Both the position numbers and the translations under genes were made by a program. The notes beneath the pieces were generated by a model. That model was not told where the DNA came from and did not search any database. It was given only the letters and a program-made list of their open reading frames with translations. Shown piece after piece: positions 55,800 to 64,000 of a stretch of DNA of 64,000 bases. Positions within the stretch are counted from its first letter, which is position 1. Each line of letters begins with the position of its first letter. Source of the stretch: Roseimicrobium sp. ORNL1 (GTDB taxonomy: Bacteria; Verrucomicrobiota; Verrucomicrobiia; Verrucomicrobiales; Verrucomicrobiaceae); contig NZ_CP049143.1 in NCBI RefSeq assembly GCF_011044495.1, forward strand, positions 2,976,001-3,040,000, given 5' to 3'.

Positions 55800-56332
55800 G
55801 TTCCGCCACAGGGTCATTCACTGGCGGCAGTTCTCGGTCAGGGATCGTTGAGCGCGAAGCTGGTTCTTTCTGGCCAACCGGCTTGGATAAGTGCCTGCGG
55901 ACTGGGCCCTCCCTGCAGATTCTCTACCTCGCGGCGGGTGTCGCTACTTCCATACAGCGTCCGCGGAGTAGCCTTGTTGTACCAGAGGCCGCACGCACGC
56001 ATTGGATGTAGTCTGGAGTGGAAGGCGTAAGGTACTTGCCAGCGTCGCTTCAAGGCGGTCCTCCGCTAACGGGCCCCGGCTTGTGACAATCATTCGCAGT
56101 CACGGTAGTGACAGCTACCAAGACAGCAAGCACCGTGAGGAGCAGGATAGTCTTCACTCCGCCGCCCGACCACAGCTTGCGCTCGCTCGGAAATTTCGGG
56201 CTAGGTTCTGAAAAGTTCTGATGGTGAGTGATTCTTATTAACCCTTGGAAAAACACTTGTCTCGATTCTCCTAGTGAAATGGCCTCTTAAGGATTCATAA
56301 TCTTCGAAAAATGAGCTTGTTGCTAGGTTCGA

Positions 56333-56351
56333 AATCCCTCCCTGTCCGCCA
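56333..56351 (+). other. Attachment site, right
   Basis: An exact 19-nt copy of the tRNA-Ser 3' end including CCA. Just before it, GGTTCGAA also copies the T-loop part with one extra A, so the repeat region is slightly longer but interrupted. Confidence 0.85.
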
Positions 56352-56422
56352 TATTTAAGATGAACGAGTTTGTGGCCTGAGGTTGGCGTTGCAGCTTGCG
56401 TCCCGCGCGACGGCGTCAAAAA

Positions 56423-56452
56423 AAGTCCGCCGAGTAAGCTCCCGGCGGACTT
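56423..56452 (-). terminator. Terminator of the DJ-1/PfpI gene
   Basis: A 10-bp stem AAGTCCGCCG with CGGCGGACTT; on the minus strand it is followed by a run of eight T. It lies 54 nt after the stop codon. Confidence 0.85.
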
Positions 56453-56506
56453 GCTTTTGTGTTCCAGCCTTGTGGCGGCTGGCTGGGTCGCTCGTTCAGA
56501 GGGGCA

Positions 56507-57178
56507 TCAGGGCTCCAGCAGCTTGATCATCTTCTGGGCGACTCCTTGGGCGGACGCTGGGTTCTGGCCGGTGACGAGGAGTCCGTCTGTGATGCTGTTG
56601 GGTTGCCAGGGGGGCACCGTGTGAAATATGGCGCCCTGGGCAGTGAGGGCTGTTTGCAGTTCGAAGGGGACGTCGGTCTTGGCGTAGTTCTCTTCCTCCT
56701 CATTCGTGAATGAGGTGATGTTCTTGCCTTTCACGATGTAGGAGCCATCGCTCAGTTTGACGTTGAACAATGAGACCGGGCCATGACACACGGCGCCTAC
56801 GACGGCCTTACGCTCATAGGTCTCGCGCACGACTTGCTTCAGCAGCGGATGCTCGGGCATGTCGACCATGGGTGCGAGACCACCTGGGATAAAAATCGCA
56901 TCGTAGGGGCGAACATCGACGTCGGATAGCTTCTTGGCCTTCTGCATCCTGGCCCATCCATCGCCCACGAGGAAAGCCAGGTTCGCAGGATCATTGGCAA
57001 GATGGAGTGCATCGAGGTACGGGGTGTCTCCCGTCAGGCTCGCGAAGTCGACCTGATACTTGACCTTGTCGAACTCGGCATACGGATGCGCCACCTCGGG
57101 AAGGAAGATGCCCGTTCGCCGGTTGTGTGGTCCGATGACATTGGCATTCGAAACGATGATAAGAATTTTCTTGGACAT
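56507..57178 (-). CDS. DJ-1/PfpI-family glutamine-amidotransferase-like protein
   Basis: 223 residues. The nucleophile elbow is AVCHGP with Cys near residue 128 followed by His, and the N-terminal PYDAIFIPGGLAPM block carries the oxyanion Gly pair. The pattern GIFLPEVAHPYAEF fits the HchA/YajL-like part of the DJ-1 superfamily (deglycase/chaperone activity reported for Hsp31). The exact role is not given by sequence. It is 32 nt downstream of the ABM gene and likely co-transcribed with it. Confidence 0.88.
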   Translation of the reverse strand: MSKKILIIVSNANVIGPHNRRTGIFLPEVAHPYAEFDKVKYQVDFASLTGDTPYLDALHLANDPANLAFLVGDGWARMQKAKKLSDVDVRPYDAIFIPGGLAPMVDMPEHPLLKQVVRETYERKAVVGAVCHGPVSLFNVKLSDGSYIVKGKNITSFTNEEEENYAKTDVPFELQTALTAQGAIFHTVPPWQPNSITDGLLVTGQNPASAQGVAQKMIKLLEP

Positions 57179-57210
57179 AATGGATGCGGGGTTGATAACG
57201 ATTCACTGAT

Positions 57211-57501
57211 TCAAAGAAGCTTTTTCACGACCGTCACGGTCCGGGATTCCAGATGAGGAATGATTTCGGCCACGACGATGTTCTGGTAGTGGTCCGACTT
57301 GCGGTGGGCATCGGCTGCATGCTCGTCGGCATAGCATTCATGCAGGATGAACTCATTGGGGTCAGTCTCCGACCGATAGACGGAGTAGAAGATATTTCCC
57401 TCTTCACCCCTCGTCTGTGCCGCCAACGCTGGCAGCAGCCCGAGGACCCTCTCTGTTTCCGATGCCCTGACTTTCCAAATGGCGATGACTTCTCTTTCCA
57501 T
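57211..57501 (-). CDS. ABM-family putative quinol monooxygenase
   Basis: 96 residues from the ATG at 57501, preceded by a good Shine-Dalgarno (GAGGAGA, 8 nt). The motif order REVIAIWKVRASETERV, GNIFYSVYRSETDPNEFILHECYADEHAADAHRKSDHYQ is the YgiN/antibiotic-biosynthesis-monooxygenase fold: small dimeric barrels acting on quinones or aromatic rings. It heads a two-gene unit with the DJ-1 protein. Confidence 0.88.
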   Translation of the reverse strand: MEREVIAIWKVRASETERVLGLLPALAAQTRGEEGNIFYSVYRSETDPNEFILHECYADEHAADAHRKSDHYQNIVVAEIIPHLESRTVTVVKKLL

Positions 57502-58009
57502 GGTTGCGTCTCCTCTCAATCAACGGGGCTCTGCGGTTGAATGCGTGGTTGCCCTTGTTTGAGACCACTCAGGTCATTTTGTGTGCCAACCGATTTTTGC
57601 GAGAGTCAATCCACTAGCCGTGAGCGCGTTACACGCACCATGCGACTGGTGCCGAACGTCTTCGAAATCTCGTCGCCTGCGAACTTTCGTGTGTCTTGAC
57701 GCGAATTCCGGCGTGCTTCACCACGAGAGGTGAAGAGCCCGGGTCCAGGCATCTCACGGCCACTGAGCAGGGTCGATGCTGCGCTCACCGAGCGAAATCT
57801 CGCGCGAGTTCGTGACGAAGATTCGTCCTTGTCGGAATCTCGAACTGAGATGTGACTTTTCATCACTGAAACGATGTTGTTGTTCCACAGCGCCTTACTG
57901 ACCGCTGGAGGCCATGGCACGCGATGAGCAATGAATGATGGAACCACCGGGGCTTCCAGTACTGGCAGAGCGCCAGAGTGCCCGGCAGATCATCAAGCCT
58001 GATACTACC
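57502..58009. promoter_or_regulatory. Divergent gap of about 510 bp
   Basis: It separates the leftward ABM gene from the rightward alpha/beta hydrolase. Short frames exist on the minus strand (57606-57947), but they have no recognisable domain, signal or Shine-Dalgarno and are not called. Promoters for both sides must be here; none could be fixed. Confidence 0.4.
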
Positions 58010-59026
58010 ATGGAAACTCGATATCCTATTGCCAGCCTCCGCCCATCACCGGGCATCCGTTGCCTTCTTAAGAGTACAACGTCGTGCCTGCTGGCTATAT
58101 CGCTCGCCGTCGCATCAGCACGCGCCGAAGAATCTCCAAGCGCCTCCACGGCATTTGTGCCGACGGTTCACTACCACACAGCAAAGGTGGATGGACTCGA
58201 TGTCTTCTACCGTGAAGCAGGGCCGAAGGATGCGCCAACCATCTTGCTACTACATGGGTTTCCGACGTCGTCGAACATGTTTCGTGGGTTGATCCCCAAG
58301 CTCGCTACTTCGTTTCACGTCATTGCACCTGACTACCCCGGCTTTGGTCAGAGCAGCATGCCGGATAGGAAAGAGTTCGCTTACACCTTCGAGAATCTTA
58401 CCAATGTCGTCGAGAAACTCGTGGGCCAACTGAAACTCACCAGCTACTCACTCTACCTCTTCGACTACGGGGCGCCGGTCGGTTACAGACTTGCGTTGCG
58501 CCATCCGGAGCGTGTCAGAGCGCTGATTGTGCAGAACGGAAATGCTTATGAGGAAGGGCTTCTCAAGTTCTGGGATCCGGTGAAGGCCTACTGGAAGGAG
58601 CCGACGCCTGAAAAGCGGCAGGTGCTCCACTTCCTTGTAGAACCCAAGGCGACGCGCTGGCAGTATGAGAATGGCGTGGCTGATCTCACCCTGCTGGACC
58701 CCACTGCCTGGACTCTCGACCAGGCTGGGATGGACCGCCCGGGCAACGGGGAAATCCAACTGGACCTGTTCCTCTCGTATGGCTCCAACGTGGGACTCTA
58801 TCCTCAGTTTCAGGAGTTCTTTCGCAAGTATCAGCCGCCGGCGTTGATCGTCTGGGGCAAGAATGATGTCATCTTCCCTCCCGAGGGTGCCGCTCCTTAC
58901 AAGAGTGATCTGAAGACCGTGGAAACACACATGCTGGATACCGGCCACTTCGCGCTGGAAACACATGGCGAAGAGATTGCCCTTCGCATCAAGGATTTCT
59001 TCAAGAAGCATCGAGTCACCCGCTGA
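58010..59026 (+). CDS. Exported alpha/beta hydrolase with an Asp nucleophile (haloalkane-dehalogenase/epoxide-hydrolase group)
   Basis: 338 residues from the ATG at 58010. A signal peptide follows a basic N-terminal stretch (TTSCLLAISLAVASARAEE). The oxyanion motif is LLLHGFPTSS; the nucleophile elbow reads LFDYGAPVG with D152; the His is H313 in DTGHFALETH. An Asp nucleophile points to dehalogenases or epoxide hydrolases rather than esterases. Periplasmic export is unusual for these, but such exported members exist. Substrate unknown. Confidence 0.85.
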   Translation: METRYPIASLRPSPGIRCLLKSTTSCLLAISLAVASARAEESPSASTAFVPTVHYHTAKVDGLDVFYREAGPKDAPTILLLHGFPTSSNMFRGLIPKLATSFHVIAPDYPGFGQSSMPDRKEFAYTFENLTNVVEKLVGQLKLTSYSLYLFDYGAPVGYRLALRHPERVRALIVQNGNAYEEGLLKFWDPVKAYWKEPTPEKRQVLHFLVEPKATRWQYENGVADLTLLDPTAWTLDQAGMDRPGNGEIQLDLFLSYGSNVGLYPQFQEFFRKYQPPALIVWGKNDVIFPPEGAAPYKSDLKTVETHMLDTGHFALETHGEEIALRIKDFFKKHRVTR

Positions 59027-59522
59027 TGCGCCGTAGTATGGCATGGGAGGCTGGAGTTGGTTTGAAAACTGGCTCCGGCCCTTGCTTTTTTTATCGCAGC
59101 GGGATTGCCTCTTTGAGTCGTCTCGTGTGTTTGCTGCGAGATCGCACATGCACTCAGAGCACTTTAAGTAGTGGCATTTGCGTCGCGGAGCGATGCCCGA
59201 ACCGGTGAGTCTTGGGTGAGGTCATGGGTTCGGGTGTCGCTCTGCGACACTGATAATCTACCATCTACCCGGCCTTGAAAGGCCGGGCTAAGATTCGGTC
59301 GTCGCTCTGCGAGCTGCAATATCCACTGAATATTGCTCCTCAACATTGGGAGGTGCTTCCAACTGCTTCTTATCAAAGCCTGAAAGCGGCCATGTCATCT
59401 TTTGAAATGCTCTAGTGAGTCTGCCACGAGGTCGCACGAGTACTCCAAAGCGCCTCGCGGAAGGCGGTTCACGGCAAGGAAGGTTGCAGCCCATTCCACG
59501 GACACACTCACGAGACGTTACA
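59027..59522. repeat. 496-bp gap with repeated hairpins
   Basis: No gene is supported. Bases 59182-59203 (GTCGCGGAGCGATGCCCGAACC) are mirrored with three mismatches at 59227-59248. A further hairpin CCCGGCC-TTGAAA-GGCCGGG lies at 59268-59287, and TCGTCGCTCTGCGAGC near 59300 is another copy of the repeat end. It looks like a REP-type cluster. Confidence 0.65.
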
Positions 59523-60065
59523 CTAAGTCTCCTGCTTCTTCGCATTGTCGCTGTTCGAAGTCGCCAGCGCTCCTTGCTCACGCTCTGGCCATAGTGCTGC
59601 GACCACCAGAGCGACGAGGATGCCAATAGAGACTTCGATGAACCGATGGAGCGCTGTCATCCACGGAGAATGCGCATGCGGAATCAGCACGACCACGGCA
59701 AGCGTGATTCCCGCATAGCGATATGCTGTCTTCTCCAATCTCAATGCGATGGAGCACAAGCCCATCACGAAGACCGCGACGGTGAAAGCAATCAGATTGG
59801 CGCCGAAGTAGATGGCCTCCACGGCACCGCATACTGCGCCGAGCGCCGTGGCCACCATACGCCCAATTGACAGGGTCAGCGTCGCACCCAGGGTGGATTG
59901 CATCACCACCAGTGTGGCGATGGTGGCCCAGTAGGCTTCCGGCATCTGGGCCAGATACGCGACGAAGAAAGACGCGGTGGCCGCCACTGCAGTGCGGACC
60001 GCGTCTTCAAGCGAGGGGAGTTCTCCCTTTTCGTTTCCGGCGTGAGAGGGGAGGTGACGGCTCAT
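59523..60065 (-). CDS. FUSC-family (aromatic-acid-exporter-like) membrane protein
   Basis: 180 residues. After ~25 polar residues come six hydrophobic stretches; AAVATASFFVAYLAQMPEAYWATIATLVVMQSTLGATLTLSIGRMVATALGA-type phrasing (residues ~27-80) is the FUSC/ArAE motif, in which YWA-x(5)-V-x(2)-P/Q is common. It is about a quarter of the full-length FUSC exporters, so it is a short single-domain type. Export of aromatic acids is known for relatives but not shown here. Confidence 0.8.
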   Translation of the reverse strand: MSRHLPSHAGNEKGELPSLEDAVRTAVAATASFFVAYLAQMPEAYWATIATLVVMQSTLGATLTLSIGRMVATALGAVCGAVEAIYFGANLIAFTVAVFVMGLCSIALRLEKTAYRYAGITLAVVVLIPHAHSPWMTALHRFIEVSIGILVALVVAALWPEREQGALATSNSDNAKKQET

Positions 60066-60074
60066 CTTCCGCGT

Positions 60075-60122
60075 GCATCACTTGTCATCACATTTCATGC
60101 ATCACTTGTCATCACATTTCAC
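60075..60122. repeat. Tandem 24-bp repeat, two copies
   Basis: GCATCACTTGTCATCACATT plus TCAT/TCAC occurs twice in a row, followed by a partial third copy (GCGTCACTTG). It sits between the FUSC start and the hydrolase stop. Confidence 0.8.
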
Positions 60123-60125
60123 GCG

Positions 60126-60890
60126 TCACTTGCTGGTGCTCTGCACTGCATCCAGGATGACTTCCAGCACTTCCTTGGGCTTGGAGAGCATCGCCACGTG
60201 GCTGGCTTCGAGGACGGTCGTTTTCGACTTGGCGCGCTTGGCCATCCACGCTTCGAGCTCAGGATTGATGGTCTTGTCCTGTGAGGCGACGACATACCAC
60301 GAAGGCTTTGTCTTCCATGCCGCCTGCTGGCCCACTCCGGCAAAGACCTTGGGGGAAGCTGGCTGCTGCACCACGTAGATCACCTCCTGCTCGCTCTTCG
60401 GCAAGTCCCCGGCGAACACTTTGAAAACTCCTTCCTTGGAAACCGTGAGGAGGCCATTGGTCTCCTTGAGGAAATCTGAGAGCTTGGTCGGAGCTGCATT
60501 CGCGCTGAGTGTCGGCACGGTTTCCCCTTTGTCCGGAGCGAAGGCCGCGACATAGACCAGGCCTTTTACCTTAGGATGCGCTCCGGATTCGGTGATGACA
60601 AATCCGCCCCAGGAGTGGCCCACCAGAATCACGTCTCCTTTGGCGCGCTCGATAGCCGCGTTGGCCGCAGCCACATCATCCTCCAGGGTGGTGGTTGGAT
60701 TCTGAACGGAGATGACTTCGAATCCGTCCTCGACCAGAGGAGTGATGACTTTGTTCCAGGAGGAACCATCTGCCCACAGACCGTGGACGAGGACAATGGT
60801 GGGTTTTGCATTCATGGGTTTTTCGTTTTGGCCAAGGGCGTTCGAGAGCAGGGAGAAGACGACGACAGTTAAGGCAATGGTTAGCTTCAT
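60126..60890 (-). CDS. Exported alpha/beta hydrolase (serine type)
   Basis: 254 residues with a signal peptide (TIALTVVVFSLLSNALGQ). The oxyanion motif is VLVHGLWADGSSW, the nucleophile is S93 in VGHSWGG, the Asp is in ASQDKTI and the His is in EASHVAML. The group resembles the EstC/salicylate-esterase-like hydrolases. Substrate unknown. It lies 14 nt downstream of the aldehyde-dehydrogenase gene on the same strand, so a co-transcribed set AKR-ALDH-hydrolase is likely. Confidence 0.87.
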   Translation of the reverse strand: MKLTIALTVVVFSLLSNALGQNEKPMNAKPTIVLVHGLWADGSSWNKVITPLVEDGFEVISVQNPTTTLEDDVAAANAAIERAKGDVILVGHSWGGFVITESGAHPKVKGLVYVAAFAPDKGETVPTLSANAAPTKLSDFLKETNGLLTVSKEGVFKVFAGDLPKSEQEVIYVVQQPASPKVFAGVGQQAAWKTKPSWYVVASQDKTINPELEAWMAKRAKSKTTVLEASHVAMLSKPKEVLEVILDAVQSTSK

Positions 60891-60904
60891 ATGCAGGTGG
60901 GGTG

Positions 60905-62305
60905 TTAAGTGTGGGTTGGTACTTGGGGTGATTCCGAAATGACAATCATCTTCGCGGACGTCATTTCCCGCATGGTCCAGGGGATGCCGCCGATGCCGTA
61001 GCCGGACTCACGACGACCCGCGAAGGGCATCCAATCGGTCCGGAATGCCGTGTGATCGTTGATCATCACCGCGGAGGCATCGAAGCGCTCTGCGGCGTAG
61101 AATGCGGTCCTCAGGTCCTGCGTAAAGATGCTCGACTGGAACGCAACTGGCAGGGAATTCGCCCGCGCGATGGCGTCATCGAGTTCGGTGTAGCGATAGA
61201 CACAGGTCACTGGTCCAAAGATTTCATGAGTCGAGACTTTGGCGTCCGCAGGGGGGTCCACGAGGATGGCCGGGCGCAGAGTCGTTTCACTCAGTCGTCC
61301 TCCGCCAATGAGTCGGGCACCCATATTCACGGCCTCATCAATCCAGGCCACCACACGGTCTGCTTCACGTGGCGTGATGAGGGGGCCTACCTCTGTTTCA
61401 GGTTTTGTGGGATCACCCACCTGCAACTTGGCTACACGGGTGGCGAAGTGCTCGATGAACTCCTGTTCCAAGTCTGCATGCACATAGATTCGCTGGACGG
61501 ATACACAGACCTGCCCCGCGTGGTAGTATCCGCCTTTCGCCAAGGGCTCGATGAGCTGCTCAAGGTCTGCATGGCGATCGACAATCACAGGCGCAGAGCC
61601 TCCGTGCTCTAAGGCACACCGCGTACCCGGCGCAATCTTCGAGCGGAGATGCCACCCTACCTGGCCGGAACCGATGAAGCTCAAGAACGCGATGCGCGAG
61701 TCCGTTGCGAACTTCTCGCCAAGCTCCCTGCTCTCGGGCAGAAACGTCTGACACCAGTCAGGCGGAAGTCCCGCCTCGTGGGTGAGCGCCACAAAGTCAA
61801 AGCAGCAGAGCGGAGCGGCCGATGCCGGTTTCACAATGACAGGACAGCCGGTGGCGATGGCCGGTGCGACCTGATGCACAATGAGGTTCAGCGGATGATT
61901 GAAGGCAGAGACTGCCGCCACCACGCCGATGGGTTCGTGAATCGTGAATGCGCGACGATTTGAGCTCGCAGGCGTGAGCCCCATGGGTATCTCCTGACCA
62001 CCAGCGACGCGGAGCATGTCTGCCGCATTCCGCACTCCATCAATGGCGCGATCCACTTCCACCAGAGCGTCCGTGAGAGGCTTCCCACCTTCACGCGCAA
62101 TCTGGAGACCAAAGTGTGCACGCTTGCCTTCCAACAGCGTGCTCAGCCTTCGGAGAATTGCAATTCTCTCGAAGGGCTTGAGCCAGGATTTGCGATCCGC
62201 AAAGAGACGGTGTGCTGCTGACAGCTTGCTTTCAAGGGCTGCTGCGTCGTCGGTCTTGAGCGTGGTGATGAGGGCTCGGTCGTATGCTTGGACGATTTCA
62301 ATCAT
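60905..62305 (-). CDS. NAD(P)-dependent aldehyde dehydrogenase
   Basis: 466 residues from the ATG at 62305, preceded by GGAGG at good distance. The motifs are FNHPLNLIVHQVAPAIATGCPVIVKPA (NAD site), the catalytic Glu in ALEHGGSAPV and the catalytic Cys in GGYYHAGQVCVS, then EIFGPVTCVY. ALDH enzymes oxidise aldehydes to acids. The family resembles the lactaldehyde/glycolaldehyde-type enzymes in the GabD group. It follows an aldo/keto-reductase gene with a 48-nt gap. Confidence 0.92.
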   Translation of the reverse strand: MIEIVQAYDRALITTLKTDDAAALESKLSAAHRLFADRKSWLKPFERIAILRRLSTLLEGKRAHFGLQIAREGGKPLTDALVEVDRAIDGVRNAADMLRVAGGQEIPMGLTPASSNRRAFTIHEPIGVVAAVSAFNHPLNLIVHQVAPAIATGCPVIVKPASAAPLCCFDFVALTHEAGLPPDWCQTFLPESRELGEKFATDSRIAFLSFIGSGQVGWHLRSKIAPGTRCALEHGGSAPVIVDRHADLEQLIEPLAKGGYYHAGQVCVSVQRIYVHADLEQEFIEHFATRVAKLQVGDPTKPETEVGPLITPREADRVVAWIDEAVNMGARLIGGGRLSETTLRPAILVDPPADAKVSTHEIFGPVTCVYRYTELDDAIARANSLPVAFQSSIFTQDLRTAFYAAERFDASAVMINDHTAFRTDWMPFAGRRESGYGIGGIPWTMREMTSAKMIVISESPQVPTHT

Positions 62306-62352
62306 GGTGGCCTCCGTTGTTGAGGTGTGGTTGCTCGTTAAGTTGGTCCCCG

Positions 62353-63387
62353 TCATAGCTGAGAGGTCTCACGCCACAGATCGATTCCAGCGTCCTTGGC
62401 GAACGCATCGATCTCCACCAGCTCCTCGGCGCTGAATTCCAGATTCTTCAGCGCATCCAGGGAGTCATCCAGTTGGTCGACACTGCGAGCGCCAATCAGA
62501 GCTGAAGTCACGCGGGCATCGCGCAGGACCCAGGCGATGGCCATTTGGGCGAGCGTCTGTCCACGCTTCCGGGCAATGGAAGCCAGTCCGCGGACGTTGC
62601 TGAGATTCTTCTCGGAAAGAAACTCCTGCAGGAAGGTCCCACCATCGAGCGCGCGGCCTGTCGGCGCAGCGCCGCTGAGGTATTTGTCCGTCAGCAGACC
62701 CTGGGCCAGCGCGGAGAATCCAATGCAGCCAACACCCAACTCACCGAGGACATCCAGAAGGCCCTCCTCGATATGCCGGTTGAGCATGGAGTAGGAGGGT
62801 TGATGGATGAGTAGGTGGATGCCCTCACTCTTCAGGAGCTCGTGAGCACGCCGGGTCCTCTCAGGGCTGTAGGAGGAGATGCCCACATGCAGGGTCTTTC
62901 CCTGCTTCACGAGCTGAGTCAGCGCTGACATGGTCTCCTCCATCGGTTCCTCAGGCCACGGGCGGTGGGCGTAGAAGATGTCCACGTACTCTACGCCCAG
63001 TCGCTGCAGGCTCTGGTCGAGCGAGGCGATGAGGTGCTTCTTCGAAGCGCCGATGCCATAAGGTCCCGGCCACATCCCATATCCGGCCTTCGTGGATATC
63101 AGCAGCTCGTCACGCAGATGACCTCCGAAGTCCTTCTTTAAGATGGCCCCGAGATTCTCTTCAGCGCTGCCGTTCGGAGGTCCATACATGTTTGCCAGAT
63201 CGAAGTGCGTCACTCCGCGATCGAACGCGCGCCGGACTACTGCGCGGCAAGTCTCGAAGACATTCACGCCACCGAAGTTCTGCCAGAACCCCAATGAAAT
63301 GGCTGGCAGTGACAGGCCGCTCTTTCCGCAGCGGCGGAATTTCGCACTCTCGTATCGTGTTGGATTTGGATGGTAGGTCGCGAGCAT
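62353..63387 (-). CDS. Aldo/keto reductase (YghZ-like)
   Basis: 344 residues. The catalytic set is Asp and Tyr in FDLANMYGP, Lys in LISTKAGYGMWPGPYG and His in FYAHRPWPE. The phrase AGYGMWPGPYGIGASKKHLIASLDQSLQRLGVEYVDIFYAHRP is like YghZ/L-glyceraldehyde-3-phosphate reductases (AKR14), which use NADPH. It would reduce aldehydes such as methylglyoxal while its neighbour oxidises aldehydes; together they look like an aldehyde detoxification set. Confidence 0.92.
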   Translation of the reverse strand: MLATYHPNPTRYESAKFRRCGKSGLSLPAISLGFWQNFGGVNVFETCRAVVRRAFDRGVTHFDLANMYGPPNGSAEENLGAILKKDFGGHLRDELLISTKAGYGMWPGPYGIGASKKHLIASLDQSLQRLGVEYVDIFYAHRPWPEEPMEETMSALTQLVKQGKTLHVGISSYSPERTRRAHELLKSEGIHLLIHQPSYSMLNRHIEEGLLDVLGELGVGCIGFSALAQGLLTDKYLSGAAPTGRALDGGTFLQEFLSEKNLSNVRGLASIARKRGQTLAQMAIAWVLRDARVTSALIGARSVDQLDDSLDALKNLEFSAEELVEIDAFAKDAGIDLWRETSQL

Positions 63388-63549
63388 GATGCGACTACCA
63401 AGTCACTTTCCGTGCCATCTGCTTCCGGGAGCAATGGTCGCCTGAGCAAGAGGGCCTTGCACCGATGCAAGCTGTCCAGGCGTGGACTGCGAAACTTCGT
63501 TCTTTGCGAGTTCTCGCGAACGTGAAAACGAAACTTCACCTGTCTCCCA

Positions 63550-64000
63550 TCAAGGAATCAGCCGCGTGTCGATGGGCAACGTGAACTGAAACGTCGCACC
63601 GTGTGTTGGATTGGAAATCGCCACGAGGCGTCCACCATGGGAGACTACGATGGATTGGCAGATGGCAAGGCCCATGCCCAGCCCCTCCGGTTTGGTGGTG
63701 AAGAAGCGCTCGAAGAGGCGTCCGACGGTTTCAGGGTCCAGCCCCGTGCCAGAGTCTTCCACCTTGACCACCAGCGTTTCCGCATCCCTTCCGGTATGGA
63801 TGCGCAGCACGCGGGGCCGATCTGAGATGCCATTCATCGCATCAAGGCTATTGATGACCAGATTCATGATGACCTGCTGAATCTGCACGCGGTCGATGGC
63901 CACTTCTGGAAGGTCGGGACTCAAGCAGCATTGCAGCTCTACACCCCGGCGCCGTATGTCAGTCTCCAGCAGGGGCAGCAGCTCTTCGATGACCGCGTTG
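63550..64000 (-). CDS. Sensor histidine kinase, C-terminal part (start outside window)
   Basis: About 150 codons are visible; the frame runs off the window at 64000. The ATPase motifs are complete: N box VIMNLVINSLDAM, G1 VEDSGTGLDPE, F FERFFTTK and G2 GLGMGLAICQSIV. The upstream part ETDIRRRGVELQC is the usual run into HATPase_c. The rest (PAS/dimerisation) is beyond the edge. It is divergent in neighbourhood from nothing inside the window and is 160 nt from the AKR start. Confidence 0.92.
   Translation of the reverse strand, partial: NAVIEELLPLLETDIRRRGVELQCCLSPDLPEVAIDRVQIQQVIMNLVINSLDAMNGISDRPRVLRIHTGRDAETLVVKVEDSGTGLDPETVGRLFERFFTTKPEGLGMGLAICQSIVVSHGGRLVAISNPTHGATFQFTLPIDTRLIP

Larger units (their letters stand above)
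37673..56351. mobile_element. Genomic island in tRNA-Ser, about 18.7 kb
   Basis: The borders are the tRNA end at 37672 and the 19-nt repeat at 56333-56351. The interior is different from the flanks: three IS-type elements, an integrase remnant next to the tRNA, giant repeat proteins, and visibly lower G+C in the 41.7-55.1 kb part. The integrase is broken, so the island probably cannot move by itself. Confidence 0.82.
55818..56506. other. Gap at the right island border
   Basis: About 690 bp. The right attachment repeat is at 56333-56351. A 35-codon minus-strand frame (56050-56157, GTG start) encodes a signal-like KTILLLTVLAVLVAV and then NDCHKPGP; it might be a tiny exported peptide or a gene fragment, but support is weak. 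Nothing else is seen. Confidence 0.5.

Noticed and set aside
57606-57947. Minus-strand frame in the gap before the Asp-nucleophile hydrolase
   Set aside because: No domain, no signal and no Shine-Dalgarno; Arg/Ser-biased as in chance frames.
59288-59626. Minus-strand frame before the FUSC gene
   Set aside because: It runs through the REP cluster and overlaps the FUSC C terminus in another frame; no domain.

Overview
The window looks like a chromosomal segment of a Verrucomicrobiota bacterium (Verrucomicrobiaceae-like). This is inferred from the high G+C, the Gram-negative envelope genes (MsbA-type flippase, type II secretion, LolA-like protein), a sulfatase, glycine/proline-rich envelope proteins, very large RCC1 and YD-repeat proteins, and many inverted-repeat elements between genes. 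No rRNA is present, so the assignment rests on gene style.

Region 1 (1-7.6 kb): the 3' part of an MsbA-like ABC transporter; a nested inverted-repeat element; a zinc-ribbon/proline-rich membrane protein; the rplM-rpsI ribosomal pair with a strong terminator; a small lipoprotein; and a phospholipase-D/cardiolipin-synthase-like protein. Region 2 (7.9-18.1 kb): a VOC protein, a small membrane protein, and a minus-strand type II secretion operon read gspG-H-I-J-K-L-M-(C/P-like)-D. The gspE and gspF genes are not here. A cloverleaf-like palindromic element lies in frame inside gspK. Region 3 (18.4-37.5 kb): ordinary chromosomal genes, namely trmB, an NsrR-like regulator, a c-type cytochrome, divergent metE/metR, an esterase, a sulfatase, a PA14/TonB-like membrane protein, an E1-beta-type dehydrogenase subunit, two adjacent related MFS transporters, a LolA-like protein and a FabZ-like dehydratase.

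Region 4 (37.58-56.35 kb): a genomic island in the 3' end of tRNA-Ser(GGA). The last 19 nt of the tRNA (37654-37672) recur exactly at 56333-56351, and a tyrosine-recombinase C-terminal remnant lies beside the tRNA. Inside are a frameshifted IS630-type element, a decayed IS5-type transposase, an HNH-associated-repeat gene cut by an IS3-type element with a CGG target duplication, a 2561-residue RCC1/beta-helix protein, a 1756-residue YD/Rhs protein, a small lipoprotein with a Sel1-like repeat overlapping its stop codon, and a short DUF932-like protein. The Rhs protein has an N-terminal C39-peptidase-like domain and a C-terminal tip with a His/Cys pair resembling clan CD proteases. The reading here is a polymorphic-toxin locus: a surface propeller/helix protein, a self-cleaving Rhs carrier with a protease-like tip, and a lipoprotein immunity candidate.

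Region 5 (56.4-64 kb): mostly redox and detoxification genes (DJ-1/PfpI protein, ABM monooxygenase, two alpha/beta hydrolases, FUSC-type membrane protein, aldehyde dehydrogenase, aldo/keto reductase) and the C-terminal part of a sensor histidine kinase running off the window.
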